NCBI GenBank assembly: GCA_015680685.1
Contig: MNCI01002155.1
Coordinates: forward strand, 71,941-135,940
Reading direction: 5' to 3'
Source of the DNA: Gnetum montanum
Lineage: Eukaryota > Streptophyta > Gnetopsida > Gnetales > Gnetaceae
Length of the DNA stretch: 64,000 nucleotides
The notes under the pieces were generated by a model that saw only the letters and a list, made by a program, of their open reading frames with translations, searched no databases and had not been told where the DNA came from. Each line of letters starts with the position of its first letter. Positions within the stretch are counted from its first letter, which is position 1. The translations under genes and the position numbers were made by a program. Shown here piece by piece: positions 45,907-57,689 of the stretch.

Positions 45907-48380
45907 ATGTCTTCTTCTTCTTCTCATAAGAGCACTTCACCACCTAGGGATCATACAAGAAACAGTCGCCAATCTAAAACACATAACCAAAATCCGCCAG
46001 TTCCTCAACAATACCAAGTGGTACATACCCATCCCAATGATTATATCTCGGATTTTACCTTTATCCTCCATCAGGATGAAAAATTGCATTGGAGAGATTT
46101 GTAAGGTAACATAGTGATACCTCCAGATTGGGCAGTCCTTGACATGCTTCTTCGTGCTCTTGCACGGATAGGCATGACACAATTATATGCTGAGTACATT
46201 GTGGAAGATTATGACATAAGGGATTACCATCCCACAACAGCACAATGTTTAAGGGACTCGAGGTAGGAGAGCCACCATACATTATTGAAGGGAAAAGGGG
46301 TCCCACACGTCCTAAGTGAAATTGGAGATGGTGAATCCATTATAACAGGTTTTCTATCGAAAGATGTTCCCCCTCCTAACAATAGTGATGAGGTGGGGTA
46401 TTAGAACCTATGCTCCATGATACAAAACCCTAGTTCTGATCCCCGTGAACGGCAACTGTTCACTGAGGGAACAAAAACACATGACAAGGATGGGCACTCA
46501 GATCGTCATCACGATTGGGGCCGAAGCCACAGAAGAGAAGGTAGGAGACATCGTCATGGTGATGGTTCTCATTCTTCTTCCCCTTCATCACATCATTCAC
46601 CCTCTCCTTCCACATCAGGGCACAGTCACCAAGAGCATAACAGTGAGGATAAGGGTAAGCGAAATGAGAGACCTCGATGAGAGAGTCGAGAGAGAGGACA
46701 AGGGCAGTCTAGAGAGTCTAGGCATGGTAGAAGGGAAAGTAGGGAACAATGTAGGCATCATAGACATCATGAAAGAGATGATCATGATGAAACCCTACTT
46801 GCCACCTGAAGTATGCTAGATATTACGGAGGTAGTTAGAATATCGACAAGGCATCAAAAAGATAGCCGGATCAAGCGCTTAGACATGAACAATATCCCAC
46901 GATTTGAGGGGGGATATAATGCTGATCTACAGAATCATTTACAGGAATTCCATGATGCTTGAACCTTGTAGAACATAGAGAATGAGTGGCAGAAATTGAA
47001 GTTGTTTCTTAGGATACTCATAAAGGAAGCAGAGAGCCGGAAACCATTAGGAGGTGGAGTACGATGCTGGAATTGTTCAACGAAAAATATCAAATGTACT
47101 CTAGAGTGTCTAACTTGTGTAAGAAGATCTAAGGATGGAAACAAGGTACTCACAAACCCTTGGATGCTGCCATGGGCCGCTATTATACATTGCTACATTG
47201 TTGCCTGGGCCATGGTTACGCACAACAGGATCAACTCCGCCACCTCGTAGATGGGCTAAGACACGAAACTAGGAGAACCCTTGGGACTTATGCCCAAGGG
47301 AGGTTATCTAAACTTAGATCCCATGAAGTTCATCGATTGTTGGAGCAAGTAGCTAAAGAAGAAGGGGAGCTACGGAAAAGAGAAAGCGTGGAAGAATATA
47401 ACTGCAATCCTTCCCTCCGAAAGAGGGGAGTGAGATTCTGCGATGAAGAGGATGAGTCACCACTTGAAGAGTTGGTGAATAGAAAAACCTTGTCACTTTA
47501 GAAATTAACAATGGAAGTATTGGCTAAGGTAGATGAAATATGGAGCTTCTTAGATAGTAAAATGGAAATTGTCCTAAAAATCGTAGAAGAATCTAAGGAG
47601 GGATGAAGTAGTAACAAGGATAAGAAAAAGCAGAGAGACTTAGGCCATGCACATGACAAGGGTAAGGGAAAAATTAATATCACCAATGAGGTTGCAGATT
47701 CAGACATAGATAATGACGGTGGATGTGAGATTTGCCAATATGACCATCCTAAGGGATGTTGTCCAATCATCTCACATCTACAGGAGTCTAGGGTGTATGC
47801 ACTCAACCCGAGACTTAATAGACGGCAGACACCCCGAAGGTTACCTTATCCCTAAGGTAACCCAAGGCAGTTCCACCAATCGTTAACATATTATCCAAGT
47901 GGAACTCCGCCACAACCTATCGGGCAACATCAGTAGTGGAAACATCCACAGTCATGGGGGATATACCCTTACCGACAACCCGATCCTTATGGCTATTACG
48001 TGTAGCAGTCGATTTCTCCAAGTGACTCTATGGGTCACACAACTCCACAACATCACTACCAAGTTTGGGAGTATTTTAGAAGGAATCCTCCTCCGAGAGA
48101 TGCTCCACAAACCTACCATCCTCTAAATCCATCCGCCACTCTTCTGTCGGTAGTTCCCATACCACCCGCTCCAACAATGCAAGGGGAATTCCCCACTCAA
48201 CCACAGCAACATAATACTACGAGAGCTATAAACCTTCAAACCGTTGCTAGTTCTGACAATCGTAAGAAGAGAAGACCTTTCTTCAGAACCAAAAGCCCAG
48301 ACAAGCTCTCACAACCACAAGAGGTTGAGTCTGTCTATGCTCCTCCAACACATAAGGCTTCGGAGCTTCCTTTAAACTAA
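45907..48380 (+). pseudogene. Gag of element C (broken but best preserved)
   Basis: Start ATG 45907 (MSSSSSHKSTSPPRDH). N-terminal domain with DYISDFTFILHQDEKLHWRDL (read in pieces, about 46040-46100). An Arg/His/Ser-rich stretch follows, with runs such as GRRHRHGDGSHSSSPSS and RRESREQCRHHRHHERDD (about 46480-46790). The capsid-like domain is at about 46880-47370 with NIENEWQKLKLF, then LLHCCLGHGYAQQDQLRHLVDG and GTYAQGRL. The linker carries VAKEEGELRKRE. The knuckle CEICQYDHPKGCC is at about 47724-47765, followed by a Pro/Gln-rich tail (about 48140-48380). A frameshift near 47040 (frame 1 to 3) and about ten stops break it. Confidence 0.86.
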
Positions 48381-48395
48381 TACCAGAGCTCAACA

Positions 48396-48544
48396 CATAT
48401 GGTTATGTTTACACATATTGTAACTGACTAGATCAAGGTGGGCCACCTTCCCAGGAAACTCTCTGACCNGCATATGGTTATGTTTACACATATTGTAACT
48501 GACTAGATCAAGGTAGGCCACCTTCCCAGGAAACTCTCTGATCC
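48396..48544. repeat. 73-base duplication around a single N, probable assembly artefact
   Basis: 48396-48468 and 48471-48544 are nearly identical (start CATATGGTTATG, end ACTCTCTGA), separated only by NG at 48469-48470. Elements A and B have a single copy at this place, just before the protease. Such a duplication touching an N is typical of a failed overlap between contigs. Confidence 0.85.
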
Positions 48545-49025
48545 TGGAAGTCCCTTAATCTACATCCAAGTCACTGGGAATGAACCTCATAAGGCTCTTC
48601 TTGACTCAGGTTCTGGAGTCAACTTAATATCACGAAAAATGTATAAAGCCTGGAACCTGCCTCCACTTAAGAAGAGAAACATTCAACTAGAGCTGGCTGA
48701 CTAGTCCATCACCATTCCCTTGGGATTGGTGGAGGACATCGTTACCACTGTGTGTGATTGATCATACCTAGCTGATTTCTTGGTGATAGAAATCAACAGC
48801 AACAAAGGGGACTTCCCAGTTATAATGAGAAAGGCATGGCTAAGTATAATAGACGCATGCCTAGGAATCCATGATCTTTCCTTGGAAATATCTAAGGTAA
48901 AAATTTATGGAAAGATCAAGAAGAAGAAAGTTCCATGCATCGCATACAGTGACTCATCGGGTGATGACATGGAGGAATGCTCAGCACCTCCTACATGCAA
49001 CTGGTGTGCCTTAGAAAATTTGTGA
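48545..49025 (+). pseudogene. Protease of element C (broken)
   Basis: LLDSGSGVNLIS with the catalytic Asp kept (about 48596-48632), WNLPPLKKRNIQLELAD (about 48652-48702), VPLGLVEDIV-like block, then NKGDFPVIMRKAWLSIIDA (about 48798-48855). Stops near 48703, 48758 and in the spacer before the domain. The open stretch 48780-49025 (81 codons) covers the C-terminal half. It is the last protein domain in the element. Confidence 0.8.
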
Positions 49026-49239
49026 CAAAGGTGCCTATATGTAGCAACCACACAATAAGTGGACACCTCGTGGTTGACAGCTAATCGAAAGAGCAACCAA
49101 CCAACATGCATGGAACGAACTGGGGAAAAAACTCACGTCCATAACGAAAGCATAGATACATTGGAATATGAGCGTCACCAACTTCCACCCCTTAACCTGA
49201 AAACATCAATTGGGAGAAGTTGAACACTTCTAAGAAATT

Positions 49240-49260
49240 CAAATAGGCGTTCATTATTTC
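49240..49260 (+). other. Deletion scar replacing RT, RNase H and integrase
   Basis: Left of here (GAACACTTCTAAGAAATTCAA) aligns with element A near 7795-7815; right of here (TCATTATTTCAGATCTC) aligns with element A near 10688-10704. About 2.9 kb of pol is missing. Confidence 0.85.
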
Positions 49261-51226
49261 AGATCTCTCCCTTTCTATTCAGTCATGGGGGAGATGGCCA
49301 CCTATGATGATCATTTGGGGCCCTTAGTTCTTTTAAATTTTTGTTTTACACGTTTTTGTTTTACACATTTTTTTTACACGTTTTTGTTTTACACATTTTT
49401 GTTTTGCATATTTTTGTTTTACAAATTTCTTTAACTTTTCTTGTTTTTGTTTTACAACATCGTTATACTTTTTTATTGTGTGTGTGTATGTGTGTTATCC
49501 ATTTTGCCAAGTTTGTCATTTAATAAGTGTTCTTCACGATGGTATGAACTATTTCCCTATTGATTGCTAATGTTTGGTTTTTACCTTTAAGTTATGATGT
49601 TGATACTAAGGTATGGTTCTTTTGATATAGCAGGCAATGAGTCCACTTCATCCATTCATCCACAAATTTCTATGGTCTCTCTTGGCTTGGAAATGTACAA
49701 TCCCTTTCTAAATAAGAACTCTAACGAATCAGTGACTGGGCATTTCTCAAACTAAGGAAGGACTCAAGGATTGAAAAGGGTGCGACTTGAAGGGAATTTG
49801 ATGCATTTGTGTTGGCCATTCTCTTGGATGCTTGGATGTTTTCTTCTTGAGTTTTCTTATCGCTTCGACGTTACCCAATTATCAAGAAGTTGAGCAAATA
49901 AAAATAACAAAGTCTTTGCATGGTGTGGTTTTCACACATAAACACATAAAATAAAAAAAAAAAACTGTGAGAATTCAAAGCACACCCCTTAGACGAAATA
50001 ATCATATGGGCTACAAGAACTGGTTATGGAACTCAAATAAAAATGTTCCCTCTAACTAAGGCCCTTCTCGCTTCCCATTCTCTCCTCCTTCGTTTCATAG
50101 GAATGGTGGTGGCTCTTTGGGAAGGCATTCTTGTTACTTCAAGGGGATGGATTGGACGAATGCATTAATGCGAAGTCACTGGATGTGGTTTATTTAAGGC
50201 CGGACTTGGAATGGGATTTGCTAAGTCACATTAACCATGAAATACACAAGGGGCTGTACACCACCTTGTTCTTGGGATTCCATTCCATTCTCTTCTCTCC
50301 ATCCTTCTTTCCATGGTTCACCTCATTGCTAGTTGTATCATTAGTGTATATTCTGGTTGATGCATTATTTTCTTTTTGGTAAATTCTTATGGTTAAGACT
50401 TTAACTCTTGTTCCAAATGACATTCCCAGAGCCTACGGACTCTTTGAATGAGGGTTTGTCAGGGCATTAAGGGCATGAGCCTACTTTGGGGAGGACCCAT
50501 TAACATTCCTATTTGGTGCACTGGTTAAATTCTTTTCCTTAACATTTTTGCAATCCACTTTATTTTTTTCATTTCCATCTTGACATCCATTTCATTGACG
50601 TTATAGTTGTCTCTTTTTTTCTATCTTTCTTGTTCCTTTTCTTTCTCCATTCTATCGCTACTGGAGGTTCACTCTTAGTCATGGGGGTCCGAACCCAAAT
50701 TTTTTCAATTTTCTCCTAACCCCTACACCTTCGATAGTCACCACTATGATATCTCCAGATCTGTATTAGCCATACCACAACTCAACCAATGGACCTTTTA
50801 CCGAAGCAAGGTATCAACTGCATTGTGATTCATTTACCCTTGCTAATATAAAGACTGTGTTGTGTGTGCAGATGGCAATCATGCAACAATGGATTGGATC
50901 TAGAGGGAACACTTGGAATGGATCAGTGATGAAGCAGCTATGCAAGGGGCAAGATTGATGGTGCGCTTATGGATGGATAATGAAAGGTGAAATCTTGGTG
51001 TTGGCAGCAGCAAAACTTCTTTCTTACTCTCTCTTTCTTAGCTACCAAATGAGGCATGATGTCAAATGTATAAAGTGTTCACTCTTGTAGTCATGAACAC
51101 TAGTTTTGTCTTGTCTTGTAATGATGATCCATTCACATGTCATCCCATTAGTTCCATTTTGAGTCAATAATCCCATACCATCCCAATATTTTGTAAGGAA
51201 CTCGAGGATGAGTTTTTATTCAGTCA
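49261..51226 (+). other. Long noncoding 3' region of element C
   Basis: About 2 kb, no env-like frame. In order: PPT-like tract AGTCATGGGGGAGATGGC (49281-49298); repeated TTTTGTTTTACAC words (49340-49420); the stem-loop unit (49910-49995); the G-rich motif CTTTGGGGAGGACCC (about 50484-50498); a further PPT-like site TTAGTCATGGGGGTCC (50675-50690); and the lead-in CTCGAGGATGAGTTTTTATTCAG. Homologous to the 3' regions of A and B. Confidence 0.78.
49910..49995 (+). other. Conserved stem-loop unit (element C)
   Basis: GTCT (49912-49915) can pair with AGAC near 49991-49994, GGTGTG (49922-49927) with CACACC (49981-49986), and TCACA (49932-49936) with TGTGA (49966-49970), leaving an A-rich loop. 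The inner helix differs in sequence from the element B copies but still pairs. Confidence 0.7.
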
Positions 51227-51234
51227 TGGGGATA
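51227..51234 (+). other. Polypurine tract of element C
   Basis: TGGGGATA directly before the 3' LTR start TGATGGGAAGC. Confidence 0.82.
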
Positions 51235-52100
51235 TGATGGGAAGCAATATTGCATGGGCTGTGATATCGTGTACGTGATATCGCATCCGTCGTGATATCA
51301 CATCCCCCGCGATATTGCGTTGTCCCCCTCGATACACGATATTGTGGTGTGCCGCCAAGTCTATAAATAAAAGGCAGCTCTCCCTTGTTTCTCATTCTAG
51401 GCCTAGACCATAGCACAACTCTGGCAGTTTTCCCTCTCTAGAGATATAATAATTTCCATGTGCCCGTAGTAGGAGCTCCAAAGTGAATGGATCTTTATTC
51501 GAGCAAATATTGTACTTGAACACAAGTTTGTGTATGGAAATAAAGACGAACTTCTTGGATAAACCTTGCAGTGCATGGACTAAGCTAAATAGGCTAAATA
51601 GGACTTTACTTATTGTTATTTATTGTTTATCATTTAAATGCTTTATTAGTTCATTAATTCTATCTCAACCCTTCTCTCCTAGTTAAGTGCATTCAGTACG
51701 ACCACTTCGAGCATGTGCGTTACGCTTGGTGATCCCAGTAACGATTAGCGTTTGGTAACCAAGGTTGCATTGGTTTAGGGTGTGAATGGTAAGTGGGAAC
51801 GAATACTGATGTTAGGTTAGTTAAGGCTTAGTTAGTTAGTTAAAGATTAGTTAATTAATCTCTTCACCCTTCACCTCACTAGCATAGGAGATAAAATAGA
51901 AAAGATATAAAAATCACATACCTCAGACTTACTTAACCATACAACCATGAAAAATACAAGTAAGTATGGGAAGATAATGAATGATTAACCTTAAGTATTC
52001 CATAAGGCATGTAGGCACTTAGTCTATGGAGTTCAACCGGATCGCGGGTGTGACGCTCGTATTGGTATGGTTGAGTGTAGGGGTACCTCACCACTCATCA
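51235..52100 (+). repeat. 3' LTR of element C
   Basis: Begins TGATGGGAAGC and ends CCACTCATCA, followed by ACTAT. U3 palindromes 51240-51350, TATA box 51362-51369 between GCCGCC and GGCAGC. Closely similar to 44921-45762; many differences are at CpG sites. Confidence 0.92.
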
Positions 52101-52105
52101 ACTAT

Positions 52106-53300
52106 AAAGTGGTTGATGAAATGTTTAGGTCATACTAGCCTACCAAAGCCTAATAAAAAAAGAACTATTTTATGGAAGCATACCATGAAGTTGCCAAGGA
52201 AAAGGGTGCTACCATTCCACTAAAATTGTAGTTCAAGAAGAATGATACTGATTATTAATCAGGTAAATCTCATCATTGAAATCATCCAACCCCTGTTATA
52301 GATGACATGATAAATCCATGATTACATTGAACCTTGGATAGCAACCAAGAAAAAGGGAGGATAGAACCCAATACAAGAAGGATCTCTAGACCTAGGTTTT
52401 ATAGTAGACCAAGTCGAGATGATCAAAGGGGTTATGAAATGAAAGCAAGTTCATACGACTCTCTTAGTTCTTCCTCTTTCTCATCCTCATCATCATTTAA
52501 CTTTAATGAGGATAAATGTAACCATGAATGAAGGGGTAATGATAGATGACCTAGTCAATATGATCAAAGAGACCATCATACAAATGGAGAAAGAGATGGT
52601 AGATAAGACTAATAAAGATGGAATATAGTTAAAATAAGGCATAGAAAGCATCATAGAAGGGTGCATGGTCATAAAGATCATGAAGATAGAGATGATTATG
52701 ATGAACCCTTGCTTTCTACTCATAACATGATTAACATTAGGGAGATGGTTTACATTCCTATTGAACATCAAAGGGATAGTTCAATCAAATGACTAGGTAT
52801 GAGCAACATATCTAAGTTTGATGGAGACTATGATGGTGATACAAAATACCATATACAAGCCTTCCATGATGCTTAGATAATGAAAATTTAGAGAATGAAT
52901 GAACAAATTTAAAATTATTTCATAGGATACTCATTAAGAAAGAAGAAATTTAGCACTAGTTCTTAGAATTGAAATTAATTAAAAGGTGAAGTACGATATT
53001 GGAAATCTTCAATGACAACTATCAAGCATATTCCAAGTGTCCAATCTAATGAAGCATATTTAGGAATGAAGATAAGGAAATTATATCTCCCTTGATGTAG
53101 CCTTAGGTATGTATTACTTGCTATTACATAAGTGCCTAGGTGATGGCTTCTCTTAGAGGGAATAGTTGCAACATATTATAGATGGATTTAGAAATAAGAC
53201 AAGGGAAACTATTTGGATCTATGCTCAAGGGAGGCTTTGAAAGATGAAAGTGTAATGGCTAAAAAATTTAGTGTTGGAGAATTGAGGATCTCAGCGTGGA
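52106..53300 (+). pseudogene. Gag of element E, continuation right of element C
   Basis: Continues the gag interrupted at 44920. SRPRFYSRPSRDDQRG and a Ser-rich run (SSSSFSSSSSFNFNEDKCNH, about 52390-52530) correspond to the Arg/His/Ser-rich part of the other gags. DMNN-like MSNISKFDGDYDGDT and IQAFHDA (about 52800-52875) start the capsid, and YYLLLHKCLGDGFS and LQHIIDGFRNKTRETIWIYAQGRL (read in pieces, about 53108-53235) end it. Beyond about 53300 no pol can be followed. Many stops and frameshifts. Confidence 0.75.
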
Positions 53301-55419
53301 ATAATTTAGTTCCAAGATCCATGGGCCTTGGAAGGATTTGGAGCACCTTAAGCAATCTTGCCAATTACTTAAGGACTTAGGAGATCTATTTTTGAATGCG
53401 TAAATGAAAGTAAATTGCAACATGTAAAAATAATGTTTCAGCATGGAACTTAAGAATAGACTACAAAATGCAAGAAATATGGCAAAGAAAAAACTAAAAA
53501 CTTTGTATTTAATGATGAAAAAAATTCTTTTCCAAAATAGGTGGTTTAGAAGGTATAGATTAAGGCTTTAAAAGCTTGAGAATAAATATTATCTCTTGTA
53601 ATCTAGGTAGGGTGTGTTCTACACAAGATCTACATTGGTCTCATGTTTGATTTGCACAATGAATGTTTCTACAGGTCTGATTTGCACTTGGGAATTAGCA
53701 TTGAAAAGGCTACAAAACATTTGTTGCTATGCTTTGCTATTTCTTACCAAAGTATGATATGCCCAAAATTCCTAAAAATAACATTGAATCTAGTATTTAT
53801 ATGTCTTAAATTTGTTATGTTGGTGTTTGTTATAGTTGCATATGTTCATTAGAGCATTATATGATGTTTCAAGTCACAAGTGTAGCATATGGGTCAAGCA
53901 CCCAAACTCCACACACGGCCACAGTGTGTGGGACTAAGATGTGCAGTGTGTGAGATAAAAAAGTTATTTTTTGTAGCGTATAGAGAATTTTTCCCTTCAC
54001 ATGATGGCATAAATGGAATTTATAGTGTGTGGGATGCATATTTCATTTGTTACATTAAAAAATGACCCAAAATTATGCCAAAACAAGGCCACAGGGTGGG
54101 GGTTTTGTTTAATGGGAAAACAAGACAATTGTTTCTATCTTTAGATCCCCACCAAATTACAATGAAAATCTTTACTATCAGGCTTTTGTTTCACTATGAA
54201 TTTTCCTTGATGTGTTTCATTAACCTCTCTTTGTTGATATTTTGAGGATTTACTTGAGAGACATAAAAAAGAATGAAAAACACCACCATGGGTTCATCAC
54301 CAATGTTTCTTCGTCACTCTATTTTGTAGCTATTGAATCATGTCGAGAAGTGCTCACAATGGTGAAATAAAGTTACAAAGGAATGCTAATAGTTTGGAAC
54401 GAGATAATGGTTACATTGGCTATCAAAGTATGATTACATGGGCTAACAAAGAATTATAAATATGTTGACATCATGGTTATGGCTTGGTGGTGACATGTTT
54501 GGCAATTGAAGAAGTCTTCATGCTTTGAGTTTGAATTGCTGGTTGCTTGATGATGTTTGGAGGAACCAACACTTGGTAATAGGATTCCTGGGTCACTTGG
54601 CTTTTTTTTTTGATATCTATTAATTTTCTTAACTTTTAGGATACATTGGCCTTTTTTCTTTCTTTGCATTTTCATCTCATCTTTTATTTTTTTTTTGGAG
54701 TGAAACCTTTATTGGGTTTTTTTTTCTAAGGACAAAATTTTGTTTGCTCATTAAAGGAGGTATGTTACATTTAATAAACTTGGTTGGTAGAGCATGTCGA
54801 AGGAGATGTCACATGACCATGGTTCATGAGTGAAAAACATAGGTTTTCATTGTGAGTAAGGTAATGAAGGATACAATTTGATTACATGGTTATAGCTTTA
54901 GAGGGGTAATAGAGATTATGTGAGGTAATCACTGTTGACAAGATCAAACAAGTTAACCAAATCTTGTATATAGAGATCACATGATGACTCATATTCATGA
55001 TAAATCACACACCTATGATGACTTTGGGCTTATCCTGTAAGCACAACTTCAAGAGGAAAATCAAAGAAGTCAAAAAATACATGTGTTTATGAAAGGTTAC
55101 ATCAGGCTACAAGCAAAACTAAGTAAATATACATCACCATAGGCTATAATTGGAAGCACATGATAACTTTGTATCTTTTTTGATAGATTTATACAAAATT
55201 TGTAGTCTTTTGATGTGCCAAAAAGAGATAATAGTTCGTATAGGCTTACTTGTTTTAGGTCACTTAGGTTATCAATTGTTTGTCCAAACCTGTAAACAAA
55301 GGCTACAAGCAAATAGGTCAATGTTAGATATAATAAGGCTTGAGATAGGAATGATTGATTGGATTGGTCAATTCATTCCCATTCATGTCTATTAGTTTGA
55401 ATGCATTGCTACCATACAC
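53301..55419. other. AT-rich DNA with one GTGTGTGGGA-type patch
   Basis: No gene recognised. At 53880-54060 it contains CCACACACGG, CACAGTGTGTGGGAC and TAGTGTGTGGGATGC, related to the periodic repeat at 60040-61150 on the far side of the Tat-like pol. This may be the 3' noncoding part or LTR of that element (minus strand). Terminal repeats could not be defined. Confidence 0.4.
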
Positions 55420-56540
55420 TTTGGTGACTAAGAAAGGTCATTTCCAATTGATTGAGAATATGTTTGCATGTTTGTGAATGGCCTTGAGGACAAGGTTCCC
55501 TTTCTTGACTTTTCTCCTATTTGGATTGTGATGATGCTATTGTTTCTATGTCTCTTGGTATTGTTTGATGTTAACAAGCATTTGTATTCACCATTTCTCC
55601 ACTGAGTCAAGATTCATGGTATGTAGCTCCTTATTTTGCTCATTATTAATGAATTTAGACAGAGCTTTCCTTAAGAATGGAACTTGTAATTCAAGAGGCA
55701 AAACAACTTCAGCTTCATAAACTAGGGTATATTGGGTGGCACTAGTTATGATTCTAAAGATTTTCCTATAGGCCCAAAGTGCATACAAGAGTTGTTCATG
55801 CCACTTGCATTTTCCATTACTTAGCATTTTCTTTAGGAGGTTAATGATGATCTTGTTACTGGGTTCAGCTTGACCATTGGCTTGTGGATAGTAGGGTCAT
55901 GAAAAGGAATGTTTAATGTTTAATTATTTACAAAAGTTTGACATTTCTTGGCTACTAAATTATGGTTTGTTATTTGTAACAATTATTAAAGGTAGGTCAA
56001 AACAGGATAGGATGTTATCTAAGTCAAATTTGTAGACTTGTAGTGATGTTGTTTTTCTTATAGGAATGGCTTCAACCCATTTTGTAAAAATACTTGGTTG
56101 TGATGATGATGAAGCTATGTCCTATAGAGGATTTAGAAGTTATAGGCTTAATTATATTGAGTTCCCATCATTAAAATGACCATGTGATCTGACTGGTGTG
56201 TAACTTAATTGGTGGCACATGTATTAGGTTATTGTACCATTGATAAATGTCACAAGTTTTACCTTTATGTAGGTAATCAATTTCTATATAGGGCTAATAT
56301 TATCTTAAGCATCTAATCTTTGCAACCATGGCTCTAGGTCCTATAAGGCCTTCACATATACCATCATGTACTTGTTCAAAGATCGTATGGGCTTCTACCT
56401 TACTCATGCATACTAATAATACATCATCATAGGACCTTCAACATAATATGTTATTAGCTATAATGATGTATTATTTTGATCATTTATGTATAACGTTCTT
56501 TTAGGGGTAGTTGTGGAGGTTCACCATGTATTAGGTAAAA
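55420..56540 (-). pseudogene. Integrase of the Tat-like element (broken)
   Basis: Read from 56540 downward: WYDDIKFYLIHGE (about 56490-56530), then VEAHTIFEQVHDGICEGL (about 56345-56400) with the zinc-binding His, then CDIYQ (about 56250). YYPQANGQAEP (about 55863-55895) marks the Glu region of the core. WHEQLLYALWAYR (about 55765-55805) and YTLVYEAEVVLPLELQVP (about 55685-55740) follow. Open stretch of 79 codons at 55588-55827. Typical of plant gypsy integrases; the middle of the core is hard to follow. Confidence 0.83.
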
Positions 56541-57080
56541 CTTAATGTCATCATACCACTCTTGTCAAGGAGCATTATCAATGGTGACTATAGAGGTGCC
56601 TTTAGTATTCTTCGTGATGGGAAGAGCACATTTCTCCATCAAAGAAGGCAATTTTCTAAACACATCAAGCATCATACTTAGGAGTAAGGTTGCAATGGCT
56701 TCAGCTAAGGTATTCTCAGTTTGAAAAATGTATTGGATATCAACATTTGTTAACTGTAGCATAAGTATTTTGGCTAGATCATAGTAAGGTTGTAGGTGTT
56801 TAGCTTTGCATGTATAGACTTCGGTTACTTGGTTGATCATTAATTGTGAATCACCTTTTATCTTTAAACATGTAATTCCATAGTAATGAGCTATCATGAT
56901 TCCTCTAATTAATCTTTCATATTTTGCTATGTTGTTAGTACATGGGAATTAGAAATGATAAGTGAAAAGTTGGATCTCATAAGAGGCTAATGTTATGATG
57001 ATAACAATACTTGCTTCATGTGTAGTTGAATCTTAGTCAAAGTGCATGATGGCCTCATATCATTTAGGTATCTCATTGAT
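56541..57080 (-). pseudogene. Second (archaeal-type) RNase H of the Tat-like element
   Basis: Open stretch 56565-56897 gives LKIKGDSQLMINQVTEVYTCKAKHLQPYYDLAKILM and then IQYIFQTENTLAEAIATLL (given in pieces). This is the pattern of the extra RNase H between the first RNase H and the integrase in Tat-lineage elements (GDSxLVINQVxGxYExK and IPREENxxADALAxLA in intact copies). The His-Asp end is changed (LAEAIATL). This domain is the best lineage marker in the fragment. Confidence 0.82.
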
Positions 57081-57089
57081 AATGTTGAC

Positions 57090-57570
57090 ATGCTTGTTAG
57101 CGAACTCAGGATTTATGATCACATTATCCTTAATCAAGGAAGTGGTGAGTTGTGTGGTTATAGCTTGACCTTTCGTTGAGACTTGGGAGATGTAATGAAG
57201 GTCAAACTCAGCTATTATGGCATTCCATCAAGCTATATGGCTACTTTGGTAAATGTTGGTTGTTATGATTCTTAGTTCATTGTCCTAGCATATGACATTG
57301 ACTTGGCTCTTAAAGAGATAGGGTTTTCACTTCTTCAAGAGGAAGACTAAGGCTAGGAAGTGCTTCTTGACCTTAGTGTATCAAATCTCATAAGATACCA
57401 TTGCATGGCTCAAGTAGTAGAGTAGTAACTATGCTCCATCATTTCATTTTTGATAGCCAATGAGGCTATGGATGTTTCAGAGGTTGCAAGGTAGATATAG
57501 AATGTTTTATCTTTCTGAGGAGGGGTACATAGTAGGCAACTAGGCCAAATCTTTCTTGATACTATCAAAG
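57090..57570 (-). pseudogene. RNase H of the Tat-like element (broken)
   Basis: Minus strand, after RT: KPLIVSRKIWP (about 57540-57575), then KDKTFYIYLATSETSIASLAI (about 57458-57520, given in pieces), corresponding to the LYLYLAVSE...AVLV start of Tat RNase H. The downstream part is broken by stops and hard to follow. Confidence 0.72.
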
Positions 57571-57689
57571 GCTTCTTGGCATTGGTCAGTTCACTCTTAG
57601 TGAACTTCCATTTTGAGAAAACGTTGCATAGGTTGTCATTTATTCGTGAGCCTCAAGATGAACCTATGAATAAATTAAAAAATACCTTA

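Larger units (their letters stand above)
44921..52100 (+). mobile_element. Element C: Athila-like, lacking RT, RNase H and integrase
   Basis: LTRs at 44921-45762 and 51235-52100, perfect 5-bp duplication ACTAT (44916-44920 and 52101-52105), PBS, gag, protease, long 3' region and PPT. After the protease the sequence jumps near 49245-49252 to the position that follows integrase in A and B, removing about 2.9 kb. The element is therefore a non-autonomous deletion derivative that keeps gag and protease. Its LTRs are similar to each other and its gag has fewer stops than A or B, so it is the youngest copy here. It is inserted in the gag of older element E. Confidence 0.93.
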
